From Streptomyces sp. NBC_01283 (lineage in GTDB: Bacteria; Actinomycetota; Actinomycetes; Streptomycetales; Streptomycetaceae), in assembly GCF_041435335.1 (NCBI RefSeq), contig NZ_CP108430.1, positions 496,001 through 560,000 of the forward strand: 64,000 nucleotides of DNA. Direction: 5' to 3'. A program made the position numbers and the translations under genes. The notes under the pieces were generated by a model, which was given only the letters and a program-made list of their open reading frames with translations, made no database searches and was not told the origin of the DNA. The stretch's first letter is position 1. Every line of letters starts with the position of its first letter. This document shows, one piece after another, positions 29,524-38,028 of the stretch.

Positions 29524-29928
29524 TTGACACTGGTTCAGATGCAGCCCCGCCCCGCACGTGCCGCCCCCGCGCACAGGACAGCGGCCGAGGCCATGGATGC
29601 CGGCGGACCGCAGGTGTGCGACGACATGACCATCGAGGTCGCCCTGTCCGTCATGGCCAGTGCCCGCACCGGACACCTGCTCGTCTGTGACGACGACGGC
29701 CTGTGCACCGGACTTGTCACCCAGGCCAAGCTCACGGCGGCCCGAGACGGCTCCGCGTACACGGACCGGGTCCAACTGCGCGACATCCTCGGCGATCGCG
29801 GCCCGTTCACTTCGCCCGTGGCCACCGTGGCCGAAGCCCAGCACGCGATGCGCTACAGCCGACTCGATGCCCTGCCTGTGGTCGACGAACACGGCAACGC
29901 CCTGGGCGTCCTCGCCCTTGCCGGCTGA
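29524..29928 (+). CDS. CBS-domain protein
   Basis: A 134-residue protein made of a pair of CBS motifs (TAAEAMDAGGPQVCDDMTIE, GHLLVCDDDG; then PVATVAEAQHAMRYSRLDAL, PVVDEHGNALGVL), the module that binds adenosine nucleotides. The TTG at 29524 is chosen because AGGAGG lies six bases before it; no ATG or GTG in this frame has a comparable site. It follows the helicase by 46 bases and may share its transcript. No catalytic partner is fused. Confidence 0.8.
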   Translation: MTLVQMQPRPARAAPAHRTAAEAMDAGGPQVCDDMTIEVALSVMASARTGHLLVCDDDGLCTGLVTQAKLTAARDGSAYTDRVQLRDILGDRGPFTSPVATVAEAQHAMRYSRLDALPVVDEHGNALGVLALAG

Positions 29929-29997
29929 ACTGTCTCCACCGCGGTCTCAGCCACGGCAGAACCACTCCCCTCGTTCGTTTTCTCCCTGTGAGGCATC

Positions 29998-30309
29998 ATG
30001 CGCTGTGTCATCGCCCGCTTCCCGTTCGACCTCACCAAGAGCGGCGTCCTGGAATCGATGAAGGGGATCAAGCCCGAGCAGGTCTCCGGTGAATCCGTGA
30101 TCATCGGCCGCCGTACCTACCCCGTCAAGCAGGTAGGACAGGTCATCACGCGTCAGGACCGTCGCGACTTCAGCTCCGGCGAAGTCCTGCGGGCCATGAC
30201 CCAGCTCGGTTTCACCTGCCGCCACCTTGCCCCGGCCGCCGTGCCCACGCGCGTCCTCAGCCCCTGGCAAGAGGCTTCCGCGATGCTCGGTGCCCCTGCG
30301 GCAGCCTGA
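29998..30309 (+). CDS. Conserved small protein of unknown function
   Basis: 103 residues beginning MRCVIARFPFDLTKSGVLES, with a regular alternation of charged and hydrophobic residues that suggests a small alpha/beta domain (ESVIIGRRTYPVKQVGQVI, then a helix RDFSSGEVLRAMTQLGF). The ATG is preceded by GTGAGG. I do not recognise a function. It ends the cold-shock group and is followed by a strong terminator, so its position points to RNA or cold stress. Confidence 0.75.
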   Translation: MRCVIARFPFDLTKSGVLESMKGIKPEQVSGESVIIGRRTYPVKQVGQVITRQDRRDFSSGEVLRAMTQLGFTCRHLAPAAVPTRVLSPWQEASAMLGAPAAA

Positions 30310-30342
30310 CCGACGGGCAGACGCCGCCGTCAGAACAACAAC

Positions 30343-30380
30343 GTGAGGGTCCGACCGGAATACACCGGTCGGACCCTCAC
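30343..30380 (+). terminator. Perfect 16-bp terminator hairpin
   Basis: GTGAGGGTCCGACCGG pairs with CCGGTCGGACCCTCAC around a 6-base loop, 34 bases after the small conserved gene. No T-tail. Confidence 0.88.
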
Positions 30381-31260
30381 TGCGTACCAGCGGCGCTCAG
30401 CACGTTACCGCCCGTCTCCGGCCGGCCCCGCCGCGTCGGTGCGCCCTCGCGAAGGCGAAATCCTCCAGGCCGCCAGGCACGCGCCGTCGACTCCATGGAA
30501 GTCCTGCCGGAAGTGCCGCTGCTGGGCCCCGACATGGGCTCGCCCATCCTCAACTCACCGTGGTCGGGCGCTCTTACGATCAACCAGGTCAGGCTCTTGA
30601 ATGACGGCCTCAGCAATCGGGTATGAGGTATCGGGATGTCAGGCCTCCCCCGTTCATCAGCCCCGCCAAGCACCTGGTGGGGTTTGCGGCCGCGGCCCTC
30701 GGAGCGCCCCTCAACCCAGCCAGGGCCAACTGGAGCCGCATCGCCGACAGCGCGGCTCCAGTCGCTGTCCTCTCGGTGTCGATCGGGCAACCCGCAGCCT
30801 CGCCACCGTGGAGGCCATCCCGTGCGAGGAGGCACCGAGGATAAGCGTCCTCGTTCCTCGCACAACCGACGGCACGCTTGCCGAGCGGGGTTCGACGGCA
30901 CGCGCCATACGCAATTTCCGATGCAGCGCTGAGCACCGGGGATTACGGAGGTGCCGCACTCCAGCCCACGATGCAATGTCCACTATGGCCGGCTTCGTCG
31001 GGCACTGCATTGATGAGCCGCACGACGACGCGCTTCCCGCCCGGGCTGCGGACGCCGAAGGGGCGCTCGTCGCCCGGTTCGTCGTGCGTCATCCCCCGCG
31101 ATTACGGCGGTCCTGAGCCGCGCCCGCGACGGTGGTCGTCTGGGCATGTGCCAGGAGGCCCATCCCCAGGCGCATTTCAGCGATAGGGATCCTTCTTCAG
31201 GTGAGTGATCCCGTACGACTCACCGTTCGAGATCACGCAGGTCGGCCGGATAGACCGGGC
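30381..31260. other. 880 bases without a recognisable gene
   Basis: Open frames on both strands here lack ribosome-binding sites and sensible protein composition (rich in Arg, Pro, Ser and Cys). GATTACGG occurs twice (30939 and 31099), but nothing can be assigned. It probably represents decayed DNA. Confidence 0.5.
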
Positions 31261-31971
31261 TCAGTTGGCAGTGTCGCGCCATTCCGCGCGGTTGCCCTGC
31301 ACCTCGGCGATGCTCGGGTGACGCACGGCATCCAGGCCGTCATCGGCGAGAAGGTCAGCGATCAGGGCCGGGGGACCGAAGACCTCGGTGGCGCTCAGGT
31401 CGCGGTCGGTCAGGACGAACCAGGAACCCTCCAACGGCCACCAGTGCGCGGGGAACTGGGTGCCGGTCGTCCGGTCGGGCCATCGGCAGGCATCGTGGTG
31501 GGCGAGTGCCTCACCCAGCCGCCCCCGACGGGCCAAAACCGGGCGGCCCATGTCTTCGATCGCCGCCTGGGCCCAGTAGCACTCCGTACGAGGCCCTTCA
31601 GGGCTGTGACGGGTGAGGACCTCGACCAGGCGTGCCAGGCTGCCACGGTCGATTTCCCCAAGGTCCGGCTTCTCAAAGGCTTCGGGCAGGCCCCGCCCCT
31701 GGAAGACCCTGAAGGAGGGGGTGTACTTCCAGTCCTCCAGGTGCTTGCCGACGTGCGCCAACACGTCGTTCCACCGAACTCGTTCGCCTCTCACCGTGAC
31801 GGTGTGCAGCACCCAGCAACGGTCCGGGAAACCTTCCTGGGGCTCATAACCCAAGACGGCATCATCCCCGTCCAGGATCGGACGCATACCGCCCAGCGAA
31901 TCGTCATCCGACACCGGCTCCAACACTGGATCCCTCGACACACTTCGATCACGCATGTGACGTTCTGTCAC
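31261..31971 (-). CDS. Hypothetical protein
   Basis: A 236-residue soluble protein that I do not recognise. Composition is normal and acidic. Notable features are a Trp-rich segment ([20 protein letters not shown]), [19 protein letters not shown], and no signal peptide or membrane helix. ATG 31971 is used, with another ATG five codons later. It stands alone, downstream of nothing obvious, and reads toward the gene-poor stretch. Confidence 0.65.
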   Translation of the reverse strand: MTERHMRDRSVSRDPVLEPVSDDDSLGGMRPILDGDDAVLGYEPQEGFPDRCWVLHTVTVRGERVRWNDVLAHVGKHLEDWKYTPSFRVFQGRGLPEAFEKPDLGEIDRGSLARLVEVLTRHSPEGPRTECYWAQAAIEDMGRPVLARRGRLGEALAHHDACRWPDRTTGTQFPAHWWPLEGSWFVLTDRDLSATEVFGPPALIADLLADDGLDAVRHPSIAEVQGNRAEWRDTAN

Positions 31972-32041
31972 TAGTCGAGGTTAAACGCCCGCTCGGCCAC
32001 GGCCGACCTGCGCATGCGGGGGCAGGCCTGACGACACCCGT

Positions 32042-32917
32042 TCAGGCTGGGGCGGGCAGCTGGATCGAGGCGAGTTTGGCCGGGTCGATGACGATGTGGA
32101 TGCCGATGATCCGGCCTTCTGCGACGGTGAAGGCGATGACGGAGAGAGGACTTCCGTCGGGGCGCCAGGACATGTGGCCGGGGATGCCGTTGACCAGCAC
32201 AGGTCGTTGGCGGGCGGCCTTGCCGGAGAACATGCGGGCACCGGAGGCGACCTTGGTGGCGCCGAGCGTGACCACCATGCCATCGGGGGTGTCGACACTC
32301 AGCTTCACGTTCGGGTCGAGGACGCGCAGGAGTGCTTCGAAGTCGCCACTGAGGGCAGCGGCGCCGAATGCCTGGACGACCTGTCGGTGCTCACGGTCAG
32401 AGCCCGCAGGCCGGTCCGTGGCGCGGACCTTGCGGCGGGCGCGGCTGGCGATCATCTTGGTGGCGTCGGCGGATTTCCCCAGGATCTGGCCGATGTCGTG
32501 GAACGGGACAGCGAACATGTCGTGCAGGACGAACGCCAGACGTTCGCTCGGGGTGAGCGAGTCGAGCACGATGAGCAGCGCGAGTCCGACCGAATCGGCC
32601 AGCGCCACCTGTTCGTCCGGCGAGAGGTCGTCGTCTGGTGTCACCACGAGGTTCGCGAACTGTTGCTCGTAGTCGGTTGCCGGACGGGCCCGGCGGGATC
32701 TGAGGAGGTCCAGACTGATGCGGCCGACCACGGTGGTCAGCCAGCCCGCCAGGTTGCCGATGGTGGTCTGGTCCTGGCGGACGAGACGCATCCAGGCTTC
32801 CTGGACCACGTCCTCGGCGTCGGCGTGCGAGCCCAGCACGCGGTACGCGACGGCGCGCAGCCGATCGCGCTGGGCTTCGAACGCCTCGGTGAGGAGGCCG
32901 GACGGGTGGGCGGTCAC
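32042..32917 (-). CDS. ECF41-type RNA polymerase sigma factor (SigJ-like)
   Basis: A 291-residue ECF sigma factor. Region 2 is visible as AYRVLGSHADAEDVVQEAW and GWLTTVVGRISLDLLRS; region 4 as LDSLTPSERLAFVLHDMF and IGQILGKSADATKMIASRAR. A C-terminal SnoaL-like domain of about 100 residues (VVQAFGAAALSGDFEALLRV, DPNVKLSVD) replaces an anti-sigma factor and marks the ECF41 group, where it regulates activity in cis. The start overlaps the stop of the VOC gene upstream (ATGA), so they are coupled. ECF41 genes usually neighbour such small oxidoreductase or epimerase-like partners. Confidence 0.92.
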   Translation of the reverse strand: MTAHPSGLLTEAFEAQRDRLRAVAYRVLGSHADAEDVVQEAWMRLVRQDQTTIGNLAGWLTTVVGRISLDLLRSRRARPATDYEQQFANLVVTPDDDLSPDEQVALADSVGLALLIVLDSLTPSERLAFVLHDMFAVPFHDIGQILGKSADATKMIASRARRKVRATDRPAGSDREHRQVVQAFGAAALSGDFEALLRVLDPNVKLSVDTPDGMVVTLGATKVASGARMFSGKAARQRPVLVNGIPGHMSWRPDGSPLSVIAFTVAEGRIIGIHIVIDPAKLASIQLPAPA

Positions 32918-33291
32918 GGCTTGCGAGGCTGTCGCAGGGAGACCCGGTTGCCGTCGGGGTCCACCGTCTCGATGCGGAGCCCGAACGGATACTCCTGGGG
33001 TTCGGCCTCATCGAAGGTGACACCGCGTCGGCGCATGGCCTCGCAATCCTTTCGCAGGTCGTCGGATTCGAGGATCAGCGGACCGGGCACGCCGACCGGC
33101 TGTCCCGCGACCGCCGCCTGCGACCACAGATTGATCTGTACGGGGTTGTGGGGAACACCGACGGTGAGGAAACGTCCGTCAGGTCCGGGATGGTCGATCC
33201 GCTTTTCCAGGCCGAGCCCCTCGGTGTAGAACTCCAGCGCGCGGTCCTGATCGGTGACGTAGACCGTCACGTACATGATGTTGGTCAGCAT
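32914..33291 (-). CDS. VOC-family (glyoxalase/dioxygenase-like) protein
   Basis: A 125-residue vicinal-oxygen-chelate protein: YVTVYVTDQDRALEFYTEGL opens the first beta-alpha-beta unit and DPDGNRVSLRQP closes the second with the usual metal-ligand surroundings. It overlaps the sigma factor start by four bases and is transcribed first. In ECF41 loci the partner gene is thought to be the sigma factor's own target or cofactor; here it is a VOC protein, which is a less common choice. Confidence 0.87.
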   Translation of the reverse strand: MLTNIMYVTVYVTDQDRALEFYTEGLGLEKRIDHPGPDGRFLTVGVPHNPVQINLWSQAAVAGQPVGVPGPLILESDDLRKDCEAMRRRGVTFDEAEPQEYPFGLRIETVDPDGNRVSLRQPRKP

Positions 33292-33546
33292 CCGGTTCTC
33301 GATTCACTCGTGGGTCCGACGACCGTTCGTATTCGGTCGTCACACCTATGACGAGCGCCGACGGGCGAAGGTAACAGGACCGCTCCGGCTGGACGGATAC
33401 AGGGAAGTGAGGTCCTCCAACAACGACGTGGTTTCGATCAGCCGAGTCCACGTCCTGGGGCTGCGCCGTGCTGCCGAGCCACACCTCATACGCAGATTCC
33501 GCCCACGGCAGCGGCGCCCTCACAGACGTACGAGTTGAAGTCCAAC

Positions 33547-33966
33547 CTAGGAACCCTCGGGAGGCGTCACTCCGGGCTCCGCCGGTGGAGCCACTGCCGT
33601 GTACTCCACCGCGACGCTGATCACCGCGAGCCCCGCGAAGACCAGTCCCAGGGTGCCGTGCCCGAAGCCGGAAAGGGAGAATGCGGCCACGCCGAAGACC
33701 GCCAGCTTGATGATGATCTCCGGGCCGACCGGCAGCGGGATCTTCGGTCCCCCGGCCGCGAGGAACGTCCCCCACACCACTGCCGCCAGGGCCGCGCTCG
33801 CCACGCCGATGACGATCCCGGAGAGGGTGCCCGGACCGGTGGCCATGCCCCAGAGAAACAGTGACACCAGGAGCCCGCCCTCCAGGGCGAGGGCCAGTGC
33901 CGCGTTGGCGATGGTGAGCGGGGTCCATTTGCGGTCCTTCACGGGACCCGGCTTGGCGACTCTCAC
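33547..33966 (-). CDS. YrdB-family (DUF2568) membrane protein
   Basis: A 139-residue membrane protein with four hydrophobic helices (LTIANAALALALEGGLLVSLFLW, then IVIGVASAALAAVVWG, IIIKLAVFGVAAFSL, LGLVFAGLAVISVAV described here by their key parts). GTG 33966 overlaps the stop of the preceding small gene (GTGA) and is preferred over a longer frame. The function of YrdB proteins is unknown. It forms a two-gene unit with the small protein upstream. Confidence 0.7.
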   Translation of the reverse strand: MRVAKPGPVKDRKWTPLTIANAALALALEGGLLVSLFLWGMATGPGTLSGIVIGVASAALAAVVWGTFLAAGGPKIPLPVGPEIIIKLAVFGVAAFSLSGFGHGTLGLVFAGLAVISVAVEYTAVAPPAEPGVTPPEGS

Positions 33967-34118
33967 GCTTCGACTGCCTTCTTGAGGCCCTTCAGCCACT
34001 TCTCCAGGGCCGTGTGCAGTTTGGCGTCAGAGAAGAACAGGATGAGGAACGGTCCGCCCATGGACTCCTCGGTACGCAGACGCCTCTTCTTTGCATACTC
34101 CTCATGCAGGACTTCCAT
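33963..34118 (-). CDS. Small hypothetical protein upstream of YrdB
   Basis: 51 residues, MEVLHEEYAKKRRLRTEESM followed by GGPFLILFFSDAKLHTAL and a Lys-rich helix. The ATG at 34118 has GAGG seven bases before it. The stop overlaps the next start. No family recognised. Confidence 0.55.
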   Translation of the reverse strand: MEVLHEEYAKKRRLRTEESMGGPFLILFFSDAKLHTALEKWLKGLKKAVEA

Positions 34119-34225
34119 TGATGGACCTCGGTAAAGCAACCGGTTCAGCATGCCGTGCCTTCCAGGGGGTACGGGGAGACCTACTTTCTCAGGGCCGGAC
34201 GTCGATGCGGAGACGACTGCTTCAA

Positions 34226-34330
34226 CTACTTCACCGTTCCGCTGACGAACTCCAGCAGATCGGCGTTGAGTTGGTTCATGTGTGTCAGATGCAGGCCGCG
34301 TGGTCCCTTGTCGTATACCGTGAGCACGCT
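34226..34330 (-). pseudogene. C-terminal remnant of an alpha/beta hydrolase (haloperoxidase type)
   Basis: VYDKGPRGLHLTHMNQLNAD followed by LLEFVSG reads as the last 30 residues of non-heme haloperoxidases (usually YxGAPHGLxxTHxxxxNxDLLxF). The catalytic His is Arg here and everything upstream is absent, so it is a dead fragment. Confidence 0.65.
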
Positions 34331-34600
34331 GACCGAGAACGACCTTGGCCAGGCCTGGCCGCGCGCTCTACGGTGGCAGCGTTCCGGTCCCGGCCCCTCC
34401 CCCGGTCTCCGCCGACTGTTGGGGGCTGACAAGCCTCAGGACTCGACCACCGCGACAAGCCAATGATGCGTAAACGTTGCCCTCTTCGGGCACACGTACC
34501 GCCTCAATCACCGGTGCCCGGGAATGGCAGTGTCGCGAACGAGCTCGCCCTTCGGATCCGACCTGTGCGGTCCGGCGCCGAGACGACGACGGAGAAGGCC

Positions 34601-35632
34601 ATGGCAGCCGTGCGCGCACCTATCGTGGTCAGGGTTGATGCCGACCCGTCCCGCCGCCACGCCTTGGCCTGGGGAGCCGATGAGGCCTTACGGCTCAGCC
34701 TGCCACTCCAACTGGTCTTCGCCCAAGGGCATTCGGCTCACCGGAAGCCGACAGAGCCCGCGCACATTTCCGGACAACGAGCCTCTGACACCGCGGAAGA
34801 GACTCTCCACGACGCCGTCTCCTTCGTGAAGAACCGGCACCCCCAGGTGGAGGTCTCCACACTGCTGGCCACAGACGCACCTGTTTCGGTTCTTCGCGAA
34901 CAGGCCCGCACCGCCACCACTTTGGTCTTCGACTCGCAGCGACCCAATCGGCGCGGAAGCCCCTTCGGCCCACGGCGCGACGCCCTGGCTGTCATAGCTC
35001 ACGCACCGTGTCCGGTTGCAGTCGTGCCCGAACACGCCCACCACGGTCAACGTGGTCACCAGCCGTTCTTCGTCGTTGGTACAGATGTCGCCTGGTTCGG
35101 ACGCCGACCCTCCGCAGCCGCCCTCCACCATGGATTCGCAAGGGCCGCAGACCACGGTGCCGAACTCCGTGTAGTACACGTGTGGCATCCCCCGATCCCA
35201 GGTGTGCTGGACGAGCGGGCGGCTCTGCGTGAATGCCGCCGCCTGCTTTCGGAAACCGTGGCCGGTCTGCAGACCCTTCATCCAGCCGTGAAGGTCCATC
35301 ACGCGCTGCTCCACGGCCCCGTGGCGCACGTGCTGGCCCAGGAGTCCGCGCATTCACTCGGGCTGATTGTGGGGCTCCGGAGTCATCGCCATGCGCGCCG
35401 ATCGCCGCTCGGCTCGGTGCTCGGTCGCGTGCTGCGTCACGCCCGGTGCCCCGTTATCGCTGTTCCGCAGGAGGCCACGTATCACCGTCCACCAAGGCGG
35501 CCACGCATCAGCGGACTGTCCCGCCTGGCCCGGAAGGCCGTCGGACGCTACATCCGCCTGGTCACTCATCCCACCCGCCCGCGACCGGCCATGACACCTC
35601 CCGCATTTCGTGCAGATCGAACCGATGGGTGA
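34601..35632 (+). CDS. Universal stress protein with two USP domains
   Basis: About 343 residues. Each half is a USP fold: first PIVVRVDADPSRRHALAWGA to ALAVIAHAPCPVAVVPE, then FFVVGTDVAWFGRRPSAAAL to RHARCPVIAVPQE. The ATP-binding glycine motif is weak in the first half (FDSQRPNRRGSPFGPRRD) and partly kept in the second (RSPLGSVLGRVLRHA). ATG 34601 follows GGAGAAGG. A basic tail of about 40 residues follows the second domain. Likely a dormancy or hypoxia stress protein; unlike the USP at 41.2 kb I see no GGGCC-type box before it. Confidence 0.83.
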   Translation: MAAVRAPIVVRVDADPSRRHALAWGADEALRLSLPLQLVFAQGHSAHRKPTEPAHISGQRASDTAEETLHDAVSFVKNRHPQVEVSTLLATDAPVSVLREQARTATTLVFDSQRPNRRGSPFGPRRDALAVIAHAPCPVAVVPEHAHHGQRGHQPFFVVGTDVAWFGRRPSAAALHHGFARAADHGAELRVVHVWHPPIPGVLDERAALRECRRLLSETVAGLQTLHPAVKVHHALLHGPVAHVLAQESAHSLGLIVGLRSHRHARRSPLGSVLGRVLRHARCPVIAVPQEATYHRPPRRPRISGLSRLARKAVGRYIRLVTHPTRPRPAMTPPAFRADRTDG

Positions 35633-35639
35633 CGAGCGC

Positions 35640-35760
35640 CGCTCCGAAGTCCAACTGCTGTCCGGAACCCTGATGGTCAGCAGGCCGTCCTTGTACTCAG
35701 CCCTCCCCCGCACCCTCTTCCGGAGTCGACGCTTCGAGCATCCGACGGAGCCGGGGCGGG
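35640..35760 (-). pseudogene. Fragment of an Hsp20 small heat-shock protein
   Basis: On the minus strand RAEYKDGLLTIRVPDS matches the C-terminal beta-strand signature of Hsp20 proteins (AEYxDGVLTLxxP). There is no start or body of the gene, only this end, next to an IS remnant. Confidence 0.5.
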
Positions 35761-35971
35761 GCCGATGGGCTGAGCGGACGTGATCTGGGGCCGGTCGGCC
35801 CATGGAGGCAAGCGAGCGTCCTGCGGACGGTGGACGCGTACATAGCTGGGCTTACGACGGGTCTGTCATCACGCCCGGCCAGAGGAGGGCATCGCTGGTG
35901 CTCCCGCGTCGGAAGAGATCCGGTGCCCCGGCAGGCTGGAGGGCGACCGCGCCCCCGACCCGACCATGCCG

Positions 35972-36133
35972 GGGGACGATAGGGCGTACTCCTCGCGCCG
36001 CAACGAAGTCGAGCGGACCATGAACAGGTTCAAGAACTTCCGAGCCATCACCACGCGCTACGAGGAGAAGGCGTACGTCTTCCATGAGACAGTCACCGTG
36101 GCCTCGTTCCGCCTATGGCTCCGCCCTGTGTGA
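35972..36133 (+). mobile_element. IS5-family transposase remnant (C-terminal end, internal deletion)
   Basis: The frame reads GDDRAYSSRRNEVERTMNRF, then KNFRAITTRYEEKAYVFHET and VTVASFRLWL to a stop. GDxAYSSRRN and RNxVERxxxRxKxFRAIATRY are two separate blocks of IS5-type transposases, here fused by loss of about 40 residues between them. The catalytic D and D residues are outside the fragment. No inverted repeats could be paired. A dead insertion sequence. Confidence 0.75.
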
Positions 36134-36146
36134 AGTGCCCCGCTCA

Positions 36147-36350
36147 GAGGTCCGTTGCCCCCGGGCAGTGGCGGCGGAGTTCGCTGAGTACGCGCTCGTC
36201 GACAGTCCTGGCGTCCCACAACGGGCGGTCCACTTCCGTCAGGACGACCATCACCGTCTCCTCGGCGAACCCGCGTGCTTCGGCATCGATCAACCTGCCT
36301 GGAGTTCGTTGGCGAGCACGGCGAGTTCGATCTCCCGGCGGCCGTGAGAC
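36147..36350 (-). pseudogene. Small frameshifted hypothetical gene
   Basis: Two minus-strand frames join into one sensible short protein: SHGRREIELAVLANELQAG, then GLIDAEARGFAEETVMVVLT and EVDRPLWDARTVDERVLSEL to a stop at 36147. The shift lies near 36300. Family unknown; it sits in the debris between the IS fragment and the CoA transferase. Confidence 0.35.
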
Positions 36351-36391
36351 AACTGCATCGGTGTGGCGGGCGCACGCCTCGAAGGTATGCG

Positions 36392-37780
36392 TCAGGCGCC
36401 GCCCCAGACCGGGGCGTCCGTTCCCCATGGGCCCGGCGGACGTGCCCAGTTCGCCGGGCCCCCGTCGTACGACACCGGCGGCAGCGCGTGCCGCAGTCGG
36501 CCCATGGGGGTGTCGGTCTCGGTCAGCCAGTGTTCGGCGTCGAAGCCCTCATCCTCGCCCGGAGCGGGTGCCAGGTCGTGGACCAGCCAGTGCGCGGTCT
36601 GCGCCAACGCCAGGCGGACCAGCCGGGTGCCGCCCGTGCGGTGCTGCTCGGTGAGCGCGCGCAGGACACCGGCCGCGAGGAGATAGCCGGTGCCGTGGTC
36701 GAGCGCCTGGGCGGGCAGAGTACCGGGCGAGTCCGGCGAGCCCTCCAGCACGGCGATGCCGGTGGCCACCTGGACCAAGCTGTCAAAGCCGCGCCGCTCG
36801 CGCCACGGCCCGTAACGGCCCCACGCGGAGAGCTGGGCGATGACGAGACCTGGACGGCGCTCGGCGAGCGCCTCGGGCGTCAGTCCGAACCGTTCCAGCG
36901 CGCCCGGCCGGTAACCGGTGACCACCACGTCTGCCGCATCGAGCAGTTCCTCGAAGAGCCTACGGTCGGCGGCCTGGCGCAGGTCCAAGGTGGTCGAGCG
37001 TTTCCCCATCCCTGTGTCGTTGTGGGCCTCCTGACTCTCTGGCAGCTGTGGTGCGTCGATCCGCAGCACGTCAGCGCCGAGCAACGCAATTGTTCGGGTG
37101 GCGACCGGTCCGGCCAGTACTCGGGTCAGATCCAGGACGCGCAGCCCCGCGCACGGCAGGGCGGCATTAGCGAGCAGTCGATCCGGGGCATCATCGATGC
37201 GCGCCGTCGTCAGCAGCGGCTGCCCGGCAGCCATGACCCCCTGCTCGCTCTTGGCCCAGGCCTCGGGGCCGCGCGCCGCGACGGCCAAACCGCCCGCCGC
37301 GTACACGGTCTCCTCCACTTCTAGCGCGGTAAGCCCTGCGATCGCCTGGGATACCGCGTCCACCGCCTCCTCGTCGGCGTACTCCGGCACCCCGAGCGCG
37401 GCGAGCAGTCGGGCCCGGTGATGCGGGTAGTTGGCGTGCGTACGAACCCATCCATCGGTCGCCCGCCAGAACCGGGACAGGGGCGAGAAGGTCGACCACG
37501 CTCGCCCGTCGACCCGCACCAACCGGTCGCTGAGGAACGCCGTCGCCACTGCCTCGTCATCGACCCGCACGCGGGGCACGGGGCGCCCCGTGCGTACGGA
37601 AGTGAGCTCGGCGGCCGCGAGCGAGCACACCGCGACGGTGGCCCGCGCCAGCTCCATGACGGGCAGCCGCGCAGGCAGCCCTCCGGATGGACCGCCGTAG
37701 GACACCCGGTCGAGCAGCGAAGAATCGGCACCCAGTGCCGCCCAAGCCTGCGAGGCCCCCGAGATGATGGGAGAAGTCAT
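36392..37780 (-). CDS. CoA transferase, family III (CaiB/BaiF)
   Basis: A 462-residue enzyme of the CaiB/BaiF superfamily, which moves CoA between carboxylic acids. The N-terminal family motif (GLRVLDLTRVLAGPVATRTI, LLGADVLRID, GKRSTTLDL) starts only near residue 215. The first 200 residues (SRFWRATDGWVRTHANYPHH, RLLAALGVP) resemble the small C-terminal domain of the same fold, so the halves look rearranged or duplicated compared with CaiB. ATG 37780 begins MTSPIISG. The gene is isolated, so the substrate is open. Confidence 0.85.
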   Translation of the reverse strand: MTSPIISGASQAWAALGADSSLLDRVSYGGPSGGLPARLPVMELARATVAVCSLAAAELTSVRTGRPVPRVRVDDEAVATAFLSDRLVRVDGRAWSTFSPLSRFWRATDGWVRTHANYPHHRARLLAALGVPEYADEEAVDAVSQAIAGLTALEVEETVYAAGGLAVAARGPEAWAKSEQGVMAAGQPLLTTARIDDAPDRLLANAALPCAGLRVLDLTRVLAGPVATRTIALLGADVLRIDAPQLPESQEAHNDTGMGKRSTTLDLRQAADRRLFEELLDAADVVVTGYRPGALERFGLTPEALAERRPGLVIAQLSAWGRYGPWRERRGFDSLVQVATGIAVLEGSPDSPGTLPAQALDHGTGYLLAAGVLRALTEQHRTGGTRLVRLALAQTAHWLVHDLAPAPGEDEGFDAEHWLTETDTPMGRLRHALPPVSYDGGPANWARPPGPWGTDAPVWGGA

Positions 37781-38028
37781 GCCCACACTGTGACACTGAG
37801 TGCCATCCACGGGAAGGGTTGTGTAACGGGCCCAGGCCCTCGCCGACGTACTACCGAGATTCGGCCACAGACGCCGCCCGCTGGCGAGGCGTCGGGCGGC
37901 GGTGGTGACGGCGAACTCGTGCTCGCCCGGCGCGAAGCGGGGCGCGTCCTGCTACCTGCGACCTACTTTGCGGCTGGTGTCTGAGCTCGGACACCGGGCC
38001 TTCTCAGGGTGGGCGTGCATGGGCCGGA

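Noticed and set aside
30377..30976. 199-residue minus-strand frame in the gene-poor stretch
   Set aside because: It starts without a ribosome-binding site, contains the 3' terminator region, and its composition (Arg, Gly, Ser, Cys) is not protein-like.
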